64,000 nucleotides of DNA. Origin: CAZWSX01 sp964636985. Its GTDB lineage: Bacteria > Planctomycetota > Planctomycetia > Pirellulales > Pirellulaceae. A model generated the notes under the pieces. The model ran no database searches and was not told the DNA's origin. It worked only from the letters and a program-made list of their open reading frames with translations. The position numbers and the translations under genes are program-made. The stretch covers positions 124,001 through 188,000 of the forward strand of contig CAZWSX010000012.1 in the NCBI GenBank assembly GCA_964636985.1, written 5' to 3'. This document shows positions 37,197 to 44,666 of this stretch, in pieces (positions within the stretch are counted from its first letter, which is position 1; each line of letters starts with the position of its first letter).

Positions 37197-37829
37197 ATGT
37201 CGACTACATCCAGCGGCAACGAATCGTCCGACCTAAGCGAACAAGAGGAAAACTCTCTCTTGGAACGGCTTAAAGCTGACGATGATGCCGCCTATGCCGA
37301 GGCGGTTCGCCGCTATGGCCCCCGCTTATTGGTGGTAACCCGCCGTTTGCTTGGCCAAGAGCAAGACGCCCAGGATGCCGTGCAGGATGCGTTTCTTTCT
37401 GCATTTCGCGGCATCCAAAATTTCCAGGGCGATGCAAGATTGAGTACCTGGCTCCATCGGATTGCGGTGAACGCATCGTTGATGAAGTTGCGCACCAAGC
37501 GTCGCCGCCCCGAAACTGCGATCGAAGACCTCCTCCCCAGGTTCCGCGAGGATGGTCACCGGGTGCAGGATCGCGGGCCCTGGATGATGACTTTGGACTA
37601 CGCTGTGCAACAGCGGGAAGTCCAAGAACAGGTGCGACTGGCGATCGACCGGCTCCCGGAAGCCTATAAGGAAGTGTTGACGTTGCGCGATATTGAAGGA
37701 TTATCAACCGAAGAGACGGCTCAGCGCCTCGGTGTGACCGATGGTGCCGTGAAGACCCGCCTGCACCGTGCCCGCCTTGCCTTGCGCGAATTGCTGGACA
37801 AGTTCATGCGTGGAGAAGAAGACTCGTGA
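37197..37829 (+). CDS. ECF-type RNA polymerase sigma factor
   Basis: A 210-residue sigma-70 factor with region 2 (YGPRLLVVTRRLLGQEQDAQDAVQDAFLS in two pieces, then FQGDARLSTWLHRIAVN) and region 4 (LPEAYKEVLTLRDIEGLS, TAQRLGVTDGAVKTRLHRAR), without regions 1 or 3. ATG 37197 is used since a TTG 39 nt earlier has no better signal. No ribosome binding site is strong. The 3' end overlaps the start of the anti-sigma gene. It should direct transcription of a stress or surface regulon held off by that partner. Targets are not visible here. Confidence 0.9.
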   Translation: MSTTSSGNESSDLSEQEENSLLERLKADDDAAYAEAVRRYGPRLLVVTRRLLGQEQDAQDAVQDAFLSAFRGIQNFQGDARLSTWLHRIAVNASLMKLRTKRRRPETAIEDLLPRFREDGHRVQDRGPWMMTLDYAVQQREVQEQVRLAIDRLPEAYKEVLTLRDIEGLSTEETAQRLGVTDGAVKTRLHRARLALRELLDKFMRGEEDS

Positions 37830-38107
37830 ACTGCCAACATTGCATCGAATTTTTGATGGCGTACTGCGACGACGAACTTCCCGTTGATGAACGGAAGGTG
37901 TTCGAGCAGCACATGCGGATGTGCCAATCGTGCTGGGATTACCTGGAGTCGTACCGCACGACGGTAGCCTTGGCCAAATCGATGGGCGAAGAGCCCCCTA
38001 TGCCTAAGTCTTGCAGTGAGTTGCCCGAAGACATGCCGGAGGCAATGCCCGAGGTGATGCTCAACGCTATTTTGGCGGCGCGTAAGACTTCGAAGACCAA
38101 CGGCTAA
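37826..38107 (+). CDS. Zinc-finger (ZAS) anti-sigma factor
   Basis: A 93-residue protein starting at GTG 37826, overlapping the TGA stop of the sigma gene by 4 nt, so translation is coupled. The zinc-binding anti-sigma motif is visible as H-x3-C-x2-C (QHMRMCQSCWDYL) after a conserved Cys near the N-terminus. No membrane segment follows, so it is a cytoplasmic sensor. By family it binds and silences the sigma factor. The trigger is unknown; redox-linked zinc release is common for such proteins. Confidence 0.85.
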   Translation: MNCQHCIEFLMAYCDDELPVDERKVFEQHMRMCQSCWDYLESYRTTVALAKSMGEEPPMPKSCSELPEDMPEAMPEVMLNAILAARKTSKTNG

Positions 38108-38242
38108 GCATTGCTGGTCTGAGAAATCGACCAAATAACGGCAATGGTTTCGCTCATCCGCGGAGCCTTCTTGTTGGATTCGTCTCTCGATTCCTGAGAG
38201 ATCGGCGAGCTTCGTGGGGAGCTGTGCCTTTTTCTTATGTAG

Positions 38243-38271
38243 CACACAAAGACACGAAGACACAAAGAAGG
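38243..38271. repeat. A/G-rich 8-9 nt periodic repeat
   Basis: The segment reads as tandem variants of ACACRAAGAC (cacaaagac, acgaagac, acaaagaag). It lies between the anti-sigma gene and the glycoside hydrolase gene. Such repeats are short, non-coding and often mark planctomycete intergenic spaces; a function is not known. Confidence 0.45.
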
Positions 38272-38342
38272 ATTATTGCTGCAAACGCCCTTCGAGTCGC
38301 TTATTCTAGCTGGCGGTTGTAGGTTTCGCTGGCGAACTCGAA

Positions 38343-40664
38343 ATGGGGCGACTCATGTTTGTCCGTCTAGGATTGGTCGTTGGCCTTTGTCTTGCCGCTG
38401 GTTCCACGCTTGTTGCTGCCGAACCGAAGCAGCCAAGTCCCTGGGCGGAACGGATTCAGCCCCAGCCCTTCGACAAAGAACCGTTTCACGCGGTGCGCGT
38501 TCCAAGTTGGGTCCAAGAGACCATTGGCTGTGGCTATACACTCTCGGTGATGAGCGGCCAACAGCGAGCCGAAGCCGTGAAGCATGGCGTCACGATCAGC
38601 GAGATGGGTTTTGTCGACCCGTTCTACACCTACTACGACAGCAAGTTTCTCAAACGCCGCAGCCCTTATGTTCCGGCCGAGGGGTTGGCCAAGGATCTGG
38701 CCGAGTACAAACGCCTCGGCGTGCGCGTGCTTGGCGTCTATCCGCCGTGCTTGCAAGCGGAAGTCTATGAACTCCACCCCGATTGGCGGCGTATCGATCG
38801 CCCCGATGGGCAAGTCCCGCAGATCGATATGACGCAATTTCCCCATGGTGGAATGCTTTGCTTGCTCGGTCCGTATGGCGATTTCTTCATCGACGTGCTG
38901 GCCGAGATCACAACCGAGTTCCCGCAAGTCGATGCTTTCAGCTTCGATGGCCTGCACTACGGTGGCTTTTGTTACTGCGAACATTGCCGGGCGAATTTCA
39001 AACGCGACAGCGGCAAGGAGATTCCGCCGCCGAACATGGACGACCCCAACTTCCGCCGCTACCAGCACTGGGCAGATCGGAAGATGGAGAACCTCATCCA
39101 GCGAATGCAAACGCGCTTGAAAGGGATCAAGCCCGAGATGGCGCTGATCACGTGGACGACCAACGCGGGTCGCTGGGGCCACTTTCTATCGATCCCGCGC
39201 AACATGCCAACGCGGATGAACTTGCTGCTCGATGCGCCTGATCAAGAGTTCTGGCTCGACGAAACCAACCGCGGGCAAACCATTGTCCCCGCCTTTGCCA
39301 ACGCCTACATCTGGGCGACGACCAATCACCGTGTGGCCTTTAGCGAGCCGTACCTGATGAGTCACGGCAATCCCTACGGAAAGGATGGCTTTCCGGCCCA
39401 CGAAGTCGAACGGCGGATGATGCTGTCGCTGGCGTACGGCGCTGCCCCGAGCATTGCCGCCCTTCAGCCACCGCGTTTGCAGCGAGATTTGTACGACGTG
39501 ATGGATCGGGTCCAAGAACGCAAACCCTGGTTGACCAACAAGCGGCCCGAACCGTGGGCGGCACTCTTGATGTCGGACAATACTCGCAACTTCTACGGAC
39601 GCTCGGCAGGGCAAGTCGAAGACCGCTACATGTCGCACGTGCTTGGAGCATTTCGAGCAGGCGTCGAAGAGCATCTACCGACCACCGTCATCAATGACTG
39701 GAATCTCAACGACGAAGACCTGGCCAAGTACAAGGTGCTTGTTTTGCCAAACGCTGCGTGTTTGGACGACGCACAACTGGCAGCGATCGATCGCTTTGTA
39801 AAACGCGGTGGCGGCCTAGTCGCTTCGCTCGATACATCGCTGTTCAACGAATTCGGCGATCCACGCGCCGACTTCGCGCTGTCGGCAGTGCTTGGCGTTC
39901 GTTGGAAAGGCGTCGCGACCGCGAAGTCGCAGCCGCAGGAACTGGATGTCAACTTTGCCCAGGCGATTGGTCCCGACTACTGGGAGAAACGCAAGAACGC
40001 TTTCGACTTGCGAGTCGATTTCAAATCGGAACTGGCGACCGGACCGACGGCCGGGCGATTGCCCAAGGTCCTCGACGACGAGCCTGTAACGTTCAAGGGA
40101 CCAGCACTGGCCGTGCAAGTGGTCGACCCGAAGGCGGCGACTGCCGCGACGTATGCGGGCAAGGGAGTGGCGGAAGCGGCGGGGCCGGCGATCATTACTC
40201 GCAAGCATGGAGAAGGGCGCGTTGTGTATTTTGCTACCGGAGTCGACGCTGCGCATTACTCGTATTCCTATCCCTATCAGCGGTCGCTGTGGGCCAGTGC
40301 TGTCCGCTGGGCTGGTAACAGTCCGCAACCGGTCGAAGTCGCGGCGCCGATGTGCGCTCATGCCAACCTCATGCGGCAGACGACCAAAAGCGGCGAGCGG
40401 CTGGTGCTGCATCTCTACAACGATGTGAATACCACGGCCGCGCATGGGCTGCCCGTTGACGATGTGCCGCTACGTGAAGAAACGCTGCCGATCCACGACA
40501 TTCGGGTCCGATTTGCGCCGAACTATCGCATTTCGAAGATTTCTTGGGAACCGGAAGGGATCGAACTTGCGTCTGAGGTGACGCCCGAAGGGACCACCGT
40601 CGTGGTGCCCAAACTGGGAATTCATGGGATGGTGGTCGCTGAATTGGACGACAGCCCGAAGTGA
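38343..40664 (+). CDS. Secreted putative glycoside hydrolase with trimerisation-like domain
   Basis: A 773-residue protein with a signal peptide (RLGLVVGLCLAAGSTLVAAE). Residues 40-380 look like a TIM-barrel: HGVTISEMGFVDPFYTYYD, VDAFSFDGLHYGGFCYCEHC, IKPEMALITWTTNAGRW. After about residue 425 a beta-galactosidase-type glutamine-amidotransferase-like domain is seen (YKVLVLPNAACLDDAQ, AIDRFVKRGGGLVASLDTSL), then a beta domain. The architecture resembles bacterial GH42-like or GHL-type enzymes. The exact substrate and catalytic acids are unresolved. It starts at ATG 38343 or 38355. It is 12 nt before the Hint-domain gene. Confidence 0.7.
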   Translation: MGRLMFVRLGLVVGLCLAAGSTLVAAEPKQPSPWAERIQPQPFDKEPFHAVRVPSWVQETIGCGYTLSVMSGQQRAEAVKHGVTISEMGFVDPFYTYYDSKFLKRRSPYVPAEGLAKDLAEYKRLGVRVLGVYPPCLQAEVYELHPDWRRIDRPDGQVPQIDMTQFPHGGMLCLLGPYGDFFIDVLAEITTEFPQVDAFSFDGLHYGGFCYCEHCRANFKRDSGKEIPPPNMDDPNFRRYQHWADRKMENLIQRMQTRLKGIKPEMALITWTTNAGRWGHFLSIPRNMPTRMNLLLDAPDQEFWLDETNRGQTIVPAFANAYIWATTNHRVAFSEPYLMSHGNPYGKDGFPAHEVERRMMLSLAYGAAPSIAALQPPRLQRDLYDVMDRVQERKPWLTNKRPEPWAALLMSDNTRNFYGRSAGQVEDRYMSHVLGAFRAGVEEHLPTTVINDWNLNDEDLAKYKVLVLPNAACLDDAQLAAIDRFVKRGGGLVASLDTSLFNEFGDPRADFALSAVLGVRWKGVATAKSQPQELDVNFAQAIGPDYWEKRKNAFDLRVDFKSELATGPTAGRLPKVLDDEPVTFKGPALAVQVVDPKAATAATYAGKGVAEAAGPAIITRKHGEGRVVYFATGVDAAHYSYSYPYQRSLWASAVRWAGNSPQPVEVAAPMCAHANLMRQTTKSGERLVLHLYNDVNTTAAHGLPVDDVPLREETLPIHDIRVRFAPNYRISKISWEPEGIELASEVTPEGTTVVVPKLGIHGMVVAELDDSPK

Positions 40665-40676
40665 TGGAGCCGAAAG

Positions 40677-41477
40677 ATGCCTAGCTCGCCGTCCCGCTCC
40701 GGCATTCGCTTTTCGCTTCGGACGCTGATGATTGTTGTGGCGATCGCCGCTTGCTGTCTGGGCTACGAACTCAACGCAGTCCGACAGCGCAAAGCCGCGC
40801 TGCAGGAACTGCGAAAGACCTTTCTGGCAGACGTTGTTACCTCGAAGGAGCACGAAGAGCGAAAGATGGTGGGGACTCCAGCCAAGCTACCAAGGCCCTG
40901 GTTGGTTCGGCGACTTATGGGTGACGAGGCGATCTACCAGATCACCTTCTATTCCAACATGGGAAACTACCAGCCGGCCGACAAGGCGCGGGCCAAGTGG
41001 ATGTTTCCCGAAGCGGAAATATCGGAACGGGAGCAGCTGTTTGAACCTTGCCACCCAGGTTGCTTTCCAAGGGGGACACTTGTCGAAACGCCAGCCGGAC
41101 AGAGAGCGATTGAAACGATTGCTGTTGGCGATCCTGTGACAAGCGTAAGGGGAGATGGTTCCCTTGAGTCGCTCAAGGTGCAATCGATCTTCAGGACTGA
41201 GAATCGCCTGTGGATTGTCGAGACTGATGCCGGCTCACTCACGACAACCGAAACGCAACCACTGCGGATGGCCGACGGTACGACCAAAGGAGCAGGCGAA
41301 CTTGTGGCCGGCGATATTGTTTTGCGATTCGACGGCGCTCAAACTAACGAGGCGACTGTGGAAGGGGTGACCAAGACGGAGCGTATCGCGCAGGTGATCA
41401 ACCTTGTTCTCGGCGATCGCCAGGCCTTTGTGGCGGGCGGCTTGGTCGTTCGCAGTAAGCCGCCCCGCGACCACTAG
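40677..41477 (+). CDS. Membrane-anchored protein with a degenerate Hint (intein-like) domain
   Basis: A 266-residue protein. The N-terminal 30 residues are RFSLRTLMIVVAIAACCLGY, a single membrane anchor of a type common in planctomycetes. After a linker region, Cys129 opens a Hint domain: CFPRGTLVETPAGQRAIETI, VGDPVTSV, WIVETDAGSLTTTETQPLRM, and FVAGGLVVRSK. In self-splicing or hedgehog-type domains the block-B His and the C-terminal His-Asn are needed. Here the block-B His is Gln (TETQP) and the end is Arg-Ser, so cleavage or splicing is probably lost. It follows the glycoside hydrolase gene by 12 nt with a GGAG signal. The role is unknown. Confidence 0.75.
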   Translation: MPSSPSRSGIRFSLRTLMIVVAIAACCLGYELNAVRQRKAALQELRKTFLADVVTSKEHEERKMVGTPAKLPRPWLVRRLMGDEAIYQITFYSNMGNYQPADKARAKWMFPEAEISEREQLFEPCHPGCFPRGTLVETPAGQRAIETIAVGDPVTSVRGDGSLESLKVQSIFRTENRLWIVETDAGSLTTTETQPLRMADGTTKGAGELVAGDIVLRFDGAQTNEATVEGVTKTERIAQVINLVLGDRQAFVAGGLVVRSKPPRDH

Positions 41478-41586
41478 CACCGCTGGCATTGGCAATTCGT
41501 TGCGACTTTGACGGTTGTGTCAAGTTTGCCGCTGCGCCGCGACGAAGAACGATAGGGTATCTCAATCCCTTGTCGGGTGAACTCGC

Positions 41587-42015
41587 GTGACGTTTCTTTA
41601 CGCCGCAGGCATTTTGGGAGGCGCCGTCGCCGCGCTGCCGCATGCCGTTTCGGCGGTGGGGAAGGCGTTCTCGCTCACAGGGGATGCTACGTCTACAAAC
41701 AACACGAGCAGCGCGGCCTCGGTGCCGCCCGCCAGCGCTAGCGAATCCAGCATTGCTTCTTTGACCAAGCGATTGGCGTCGTTGGTGCGCTTGGCTGGAG
41801 TCCAGCCCAGCGACGATATTGTCGTGTCGGATGACGGCCGCGGCGGAGCCAAAGTGAGTGCGTCGCCGCAAGTCGCCGGCGTTGTCAGTCACGTGCTGGC
41901 CCAAAACCCGGACTGGGTTAAAGATTTTCAAGACTTGCTGAAGAACAGCCCCAACACGCCCATCGTGTTGAGCGCAAGTCAACAGGCCAGCAGCTCGATC
42001 GATCTCGCAGCTTAA
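41587..42015 (+). CDS. Hypothetical Ala/Ser-rich protein
   Basis: A 142-residue protein starting at GTG 41587. It has a hydrophobic N-terminus (FLYAAGILGGAVAALPHAV), then a low-complexity Ser/Ala/Thr stretch, then a predicted helical C-terminus (QVAGVVSHVLAQNPDWVKDF). The N-terminus may be a membrane anchor or signal. No family is recognised. It is followed by a hairpin that is shared with the convergent SRPBCC gene. Confidence 0.5.
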   Translation: MTFLYAAGILGGAVAALPHAVSAVGKAFSLTGDATSTNNTSSAASVPPASASESSIASLTKRLASLVRLAGVQPSDDIVVSDDGRGGAKVSASPQVAGVVSHVLAQNPDWVKDFQDLLKNSPNTPIVLSASQQASSSIDLAA

Positions 42016-42017
42016 GA

Positions 42018-42037
42018 ATTCGCGTCGTTTCGCGAAT
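42018..42037. terminator. Shared hairpin between convergent genes
   Basis: ATTCGCG (42018-42024) pairs with CGCGAAT (42031-42037) around a 6-nt loop, within the 23-nt gap between two convergent stops. Both sides are moderately T-rich only, so it is a weak bidirectional terminator candidate. Confidence 0.5.
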
Positions 42038-42038
42038 G

Positions 42039-42599
42039 CTATTCTTCGTCACTCGCGGACGACTCCGCTTCGAGGACTTGCTTGAGTCGGCCCAGCGAGG
42101 CCTTCATCCCGTCGTCTACGGCTGATTTGCACATGGCGCACATCAGATTCATCGGGTAGGGAATCTCGCCATCGTACACCTGCCGCACGCTTGTGTTCCC
42201 GTCGGACCCTGTTGCGAGATAGATCCGCGTTGGGTTCGTTCCCACAAAGGGCTTTTGGAACCGGATCTCCATTTCGATTCGTTCATCCGGTTTGAGCGCC
42301 TTGATTTCCAATTGCCCGACGCCGACGTTTTGATTGTCACTTTCCCACTGAAAGATACTGCCTACCTCTCCAGGCGTTCCCCGATGGCTTGTTTTCGCTT
42401 GTGGATCGACTGCCAGCCACTCGTTGAACTGGCTTTGATTCCGAAGATCGGCGATAAAGGCAAAGACTTTTCCTTGTGGCGCCATCACCACGATTTCCCG
42501 TTCCGCAACATACGTGCGGGGCATACACGCGGCGATCAGAAAGGGGGCCGCGACGAGGCAAGCCACGACGATTGCCAGTCGAATGAGCCACTTTTTCAT
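42039..42599 (-). CDS. SRPBCC (START-like) family protein
   Basis: A 186-residue protein with an N-terminal membrane segment (IRLAIVVACLVAAPFLIAA) and then an SRPBCC/polyketide-cyclase-like domain: FAFIADLRNQSQFNEWLAVDP, GSIFQWESDNQNVGVGQLEI, RQVYDGEIPYPMNLMCAM. Such folds bind hydrophobic ligands. ATG 42599 has GAGGAG upstream. It is third in an ArsR-VOC-SRPBCC run on the minus strand, a common arrangement of regulated small-ligand genes; the ligand is unknown. Confidence 0.75.
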   Translation of the reverse strand: MKKWLIRLAIVVACLVAAPFLIAACMPRTYVAEREIVVMAPQGKVFAFIADLRNQSQFNEWLAVDPQAKTSHRGTPGEVGSIFQWESDNQNVGVGQLEIKALKPDERIEMEIRFQKPFVGTNPTRIYLATGSDGNTSVRQVYDGEIPYPMNLMCAMCKSAVDDGMKASLGRLKQVLEAESSASDEE

Positions 42600-42631
42600 G
42601 ACTTGCTCCTCGAAATGTTGTTGAAACGAAG

Positions 42632-43021
42632 TTAGTGTTTTTGAGCGATCTGGATCAGGTTTCCGCAGGTGTCGTCGAAAACGGCTGTGGTTACCGGTCC
42701 CATGGCAACCGGAGGCTGCGTGAAAGTTACGCCTGCGGCACAGAGCCGCTCGTATTCGGCTTGAACGTTGTCTACCCCGAACGAAGTAAAGGGAATGCCA
42801 TCGTCTACGAGGGCTCGCTTGAAGGGGCCTGCCGCCGGATGCTCATCGGGCTCAAGCAACAGTTCCACGCCGTCCGGATGGGCAGGGCTCACGACAGTGA
42901 GCCAGCGATGCTCGCCTAGGGGAATGTCCTCTTTTTTTTGAAAACCAAGCACGTCGGTGTAAAACTTCAGAGCCTTAGCCTGGTCGTCCACGAGGACGCT
43001 TGTCACAACGATCTTGATCAT
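42632..43021 (-). CDS. VOC (glyoxalase-like) protein
   Basis: A 129-residue protein of the vicinal oxygen chelate superfamily: MIKIVVTSVLVDDQAKALKF, EDIPLGEHRWLTVVSP, MGPVTTAVFDDTCGNLIQIA. ATG 43021 has AAAGGTGA upstream. It lies 11 nt after the ArsR gene and 32 nt before the SRPBCC gene on the same strand. The substrate or metal is not readable from sequence. Confidence 0.85.
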   Translation of the reverse strand: MIKIVVTSVLVDDQAKALKFYTDVLGFQKKEDIPLGEHRWLTVVSPAHPDGVELLLEPDEHPAAGPFKRALVDDGIPFTSFGVDNVQAEYERLCAAGVTFTQPPVAMGPVTTAVFDDTCGNLIQIAQKH

Positions 43022-43032
43022 GCGATCACCTT

Positions 43033-43296
43033 TTACAGCCAACGTTTGACAATGGCTTTGAGCGGTGTGGTATCGAGGTAGTGGAACTTGAATTTGCCTT
43101 GTCGCTCGGTTGTCACGAGCCCAACCTCTTCGAGAACGGCAAGATGCTGCGAGATTGCCTGGCGGCTGAGCGACAGGTTGTGCTTCATCGTGAGGCGCGC
43201 GCAGAGTTCAAACAGGGTTTGACCGTTGCGATCGTGCAATTCGTCGAGAATCGCGCGCCGCGCCGGAACTGCGATCGCCTCGTATATGTCTGACAT
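43033..43296 (-). CDS. ArsR-family winged-helix regulator
   Basis: An 87-residue helix-turn-helix protein: IYEAIAVPARRAILDEL, LSRQAISQHLAVLEEVGLV, RQGKFKFHYLD. It has no obvious Cys pair for metal sensing, which suggests a non-metal signal or partner. It is the first gene of a minus-strand group with the VOC and SRPBCC genes. By analogy it may repress its own operon. A start context was not strong. Confidence 0.88.
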   Translation of the reverse strand: MSDIYEAIAVPARRAILDELHDRNGQTLFELCARLTMKHNLSLSRQAISQHLAVLEEVGLVTTERQGKFKFHYLDTTPLKAIVKRWL

Positions 43297-43345
43297 GAGC
43301 GAACCATCCCGCGTTAGCGGGTCGGTCCGAAAATGCGGTTGTTAA

Positions 43346-43735
43346 TTAGACCCAGTTCAACTGCCAGGAGACGCCGTAGCGGTCGGCCAACCAGGCGAAC
43401 TGGCGGCTGAAACCATAATTGCCTTTGGGCATCAGGAACTGCCCTCCTTTGCCCAGTTCGTCGCAGGCTGCCTCGAGTTGCTCGAGCGAGTCGCAGTCGA
43501 CGAAGAACGAAAACGAGGGCGTGAACGTGAATGCGTGCGTTACGGGACTATCAATGCACTTCACGTTCAGGCCGCAAATCTCGAAGTTGGCCAACTTGAT
43601 CGAGCCTTCTTTACCTTGCTCGCCTGCCTTGTAGCGTTCGGCCGACGTCACCTTCGATTGCGGAAAAAGGCTGGTGTAGAGCGACATGGCCTCTTCGGCC
43701 TTGCCCACGAACATCAAGAAGGGAGAGATTTGCAT
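43346..43735 (-). CDS. PhnB-like VOC protein
   Basis: A 129-residue protein: MQISPFLMFVGKAEEAMSLY, FPQSKVTSAERYKAGEQG, FSFFVDCDSLEQLEAACDEL and FAWLADRYGVSWQLNWV at the end. This is the PhnB/demethylubiquinone-methyltransferase-like branch of the VOC family. ATG 43735 has AAAGGTGG upstream; the frame is open a further 35 codons but without family match. A small CCCGC-GTTA-GCGGG hairpin (43308-43321) separates it from the ArsR gene. Confidence 0.85.
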   Translation of the reverse strand: MQISPFLMFVGKAEEAMSLYTSLFPQSKVTSAERYKAGEQGKEGSIKLANFEICGLNVKCIDSPVTHAFTFTPSFSFFVDCDSLEQLEAACDELGKGGQFLMPKGNYGFSRQFAWLADRYGVSWQLNWV

Positions 43736-43813
43736 GGCGGACCACCTTTGTTGAATCAATGGAGGGAAACTTAGCACCAGGTCCGTCTGGGTCGCGTCTT
43801 GTGTGGGCTCATG

Positions 43814-43839
43814 ATAGGCAAGCCGTGGCTTGCCTGTCA
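43814..43839. repeat. Perfect palindrome in a divergent intergenic region
   Basis: AGGCAAGCC (43817-43825) and GGCTTGCCT (43828-43836) are separated by GT. The symmetry extends to 43814-43839 with one G-T wobble. The 2-nt centre favours a protein-binding DNA palindrome rather than an RNA hairpin. It lies between the PhnB-like gene (minus) and the orphan at 43966 (plus), so it could be an operator. Confidence 0.5.
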
Positions 43840-43965
43840 AGTGTTTGTTTTTCGATTTGGAAATCGCTAAAGTTCACTCCGCATAACTTCGGGAGCTCGC
43901 TCTCGACACAGGGCGTTGTCAACTAACGGGCCGCCGAGCCGCTAGTTGCAAACGGAGGAAGAGAC

Positions 43966-44550
43966 GTGCTAACACGTGACGAGGCAATCGATGTTTTGGT
44001 CAACAAAGATGATGCAATACATGACACTGTATCGCTGACTGGTCACGCGCTGTTTCTCGTCATTCTGTGCGAAGCCGCGATAACTGCGATGGAACTGAAC
44101 GACGAAATGTATGCACAATGTTTTAGCTTGATTCAGGCGTGCCTAAACGTCCTAAACGGGGAACAAATTGCTGTCAAAGTGTTCGAAGAGTTCATTTTTG
44201 TGGATGACGACAATCGTCGAGGATTCCTCGAATTGAGTACGGAAGACCCATCAAACGAAGTTTTCTGGATGCTACTTACCAATACGGCAGGATGGTACGG
44301 AGCGCTCGCTTCGCGACAGCAAGGCACGCAGACCTACCTTCGAGATGTAGAAGATCCGTTTAGCTTAAACCGCATCTTCTGCGATTTTCGTACGGAGCCT
44401 GGTCAGGTTGTGCCTTGGAAATACGGTGCCGATGTGTTTCGCTTTGTGGCAGACTCATTTCCAGGCACGCTGGATGACGACTGGTGCCCCATTGATTATG
44501 GGCAAGCGAAAGTGGCCTTACTCAGGTTCATTGGCAGCAGTGGGGTGTAG
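43966..44550 (+). CDS. Hypothetical protein, possibly immunity-like
   Basis: A 194-residue acidic, mainly helical protein starting at GTG 43966 with GGAGGAA five nt upstream. It appears richer in A+T than neighbouring genes. It has no signal peptide. A Trp-containing helix (FWMLLTNTAGWYGALASR) and an overall helical pattern recall Imm6-type immunity proteins of bacterial toxin systems, but no toxin gene is next to it and the match is weak. It stands alone between a palindrome and the glgB terminator. It could be a transferred orphan. Confidence 0.5.
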   Translation: MLTRDEAIDVLVNKDDAIHDTVSLTGHALFLVILCEAAITAMELNDEMYAQCFSLIQACLNVLNGEQIAVKVFEEFIFVDDDNRRGFLELSTEDPSNEVFWMLLTNTAGWYGALASRQQGTQTYLRDVEDPFSLNRIFCDFRTEPGQVVPWKYGADVFRFVADSFPGTLDDDWCPIDYGQAKVALLRFIGSSGV

Positions 44551-44583
44551 TCGGCGCGGATCTCATCAGGTTGAGACCGAAAC

Positions 44584-44610
44584 AAAAAAGCACGGACGAG
44601 ATGTCCGTGC
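44584..44610 (-). terminator. Intrinsic terminator of glgB
   Basis: On the minus strand GCACGGAC and GTCCGTGC form a perfect 8-bp stem with a 5-nt loop, followed by six T (rc of the A-run at 44584-44589). It lies about 57 nt after the glgB stop. Confidence 0.85.
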
Positions 44611-44635
44611 CTCTTGTTAGGCGACGTCGCTGGAC

Positions 44636-44655
44636 GACGGACAGGATTGTCCGTC
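44636..44655. repeat. Dispersed palindrome, copy 1
   Basis: GACGGACA-GGAT-TGTCCGTC, 8-bp perfect arms. On the other strand the core reads CGGACAATCCTGTCCG. It belongs to the same family as the palindromes at 47896, 55262 and 56027. It lies in the gap between the glgB stop and its terminator. Confidence 0.7.
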
Positions 44656-44666
44656 CTACGTTGCGG

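Noticed and set aside
44590..44610. GCACGGAC...GTCCGTGC as a member of the dispersed palindrome family
   Set aside because: Its loop and core differ, and it has a T-run on the minus strand, so it is better explained as the glgB terminator.
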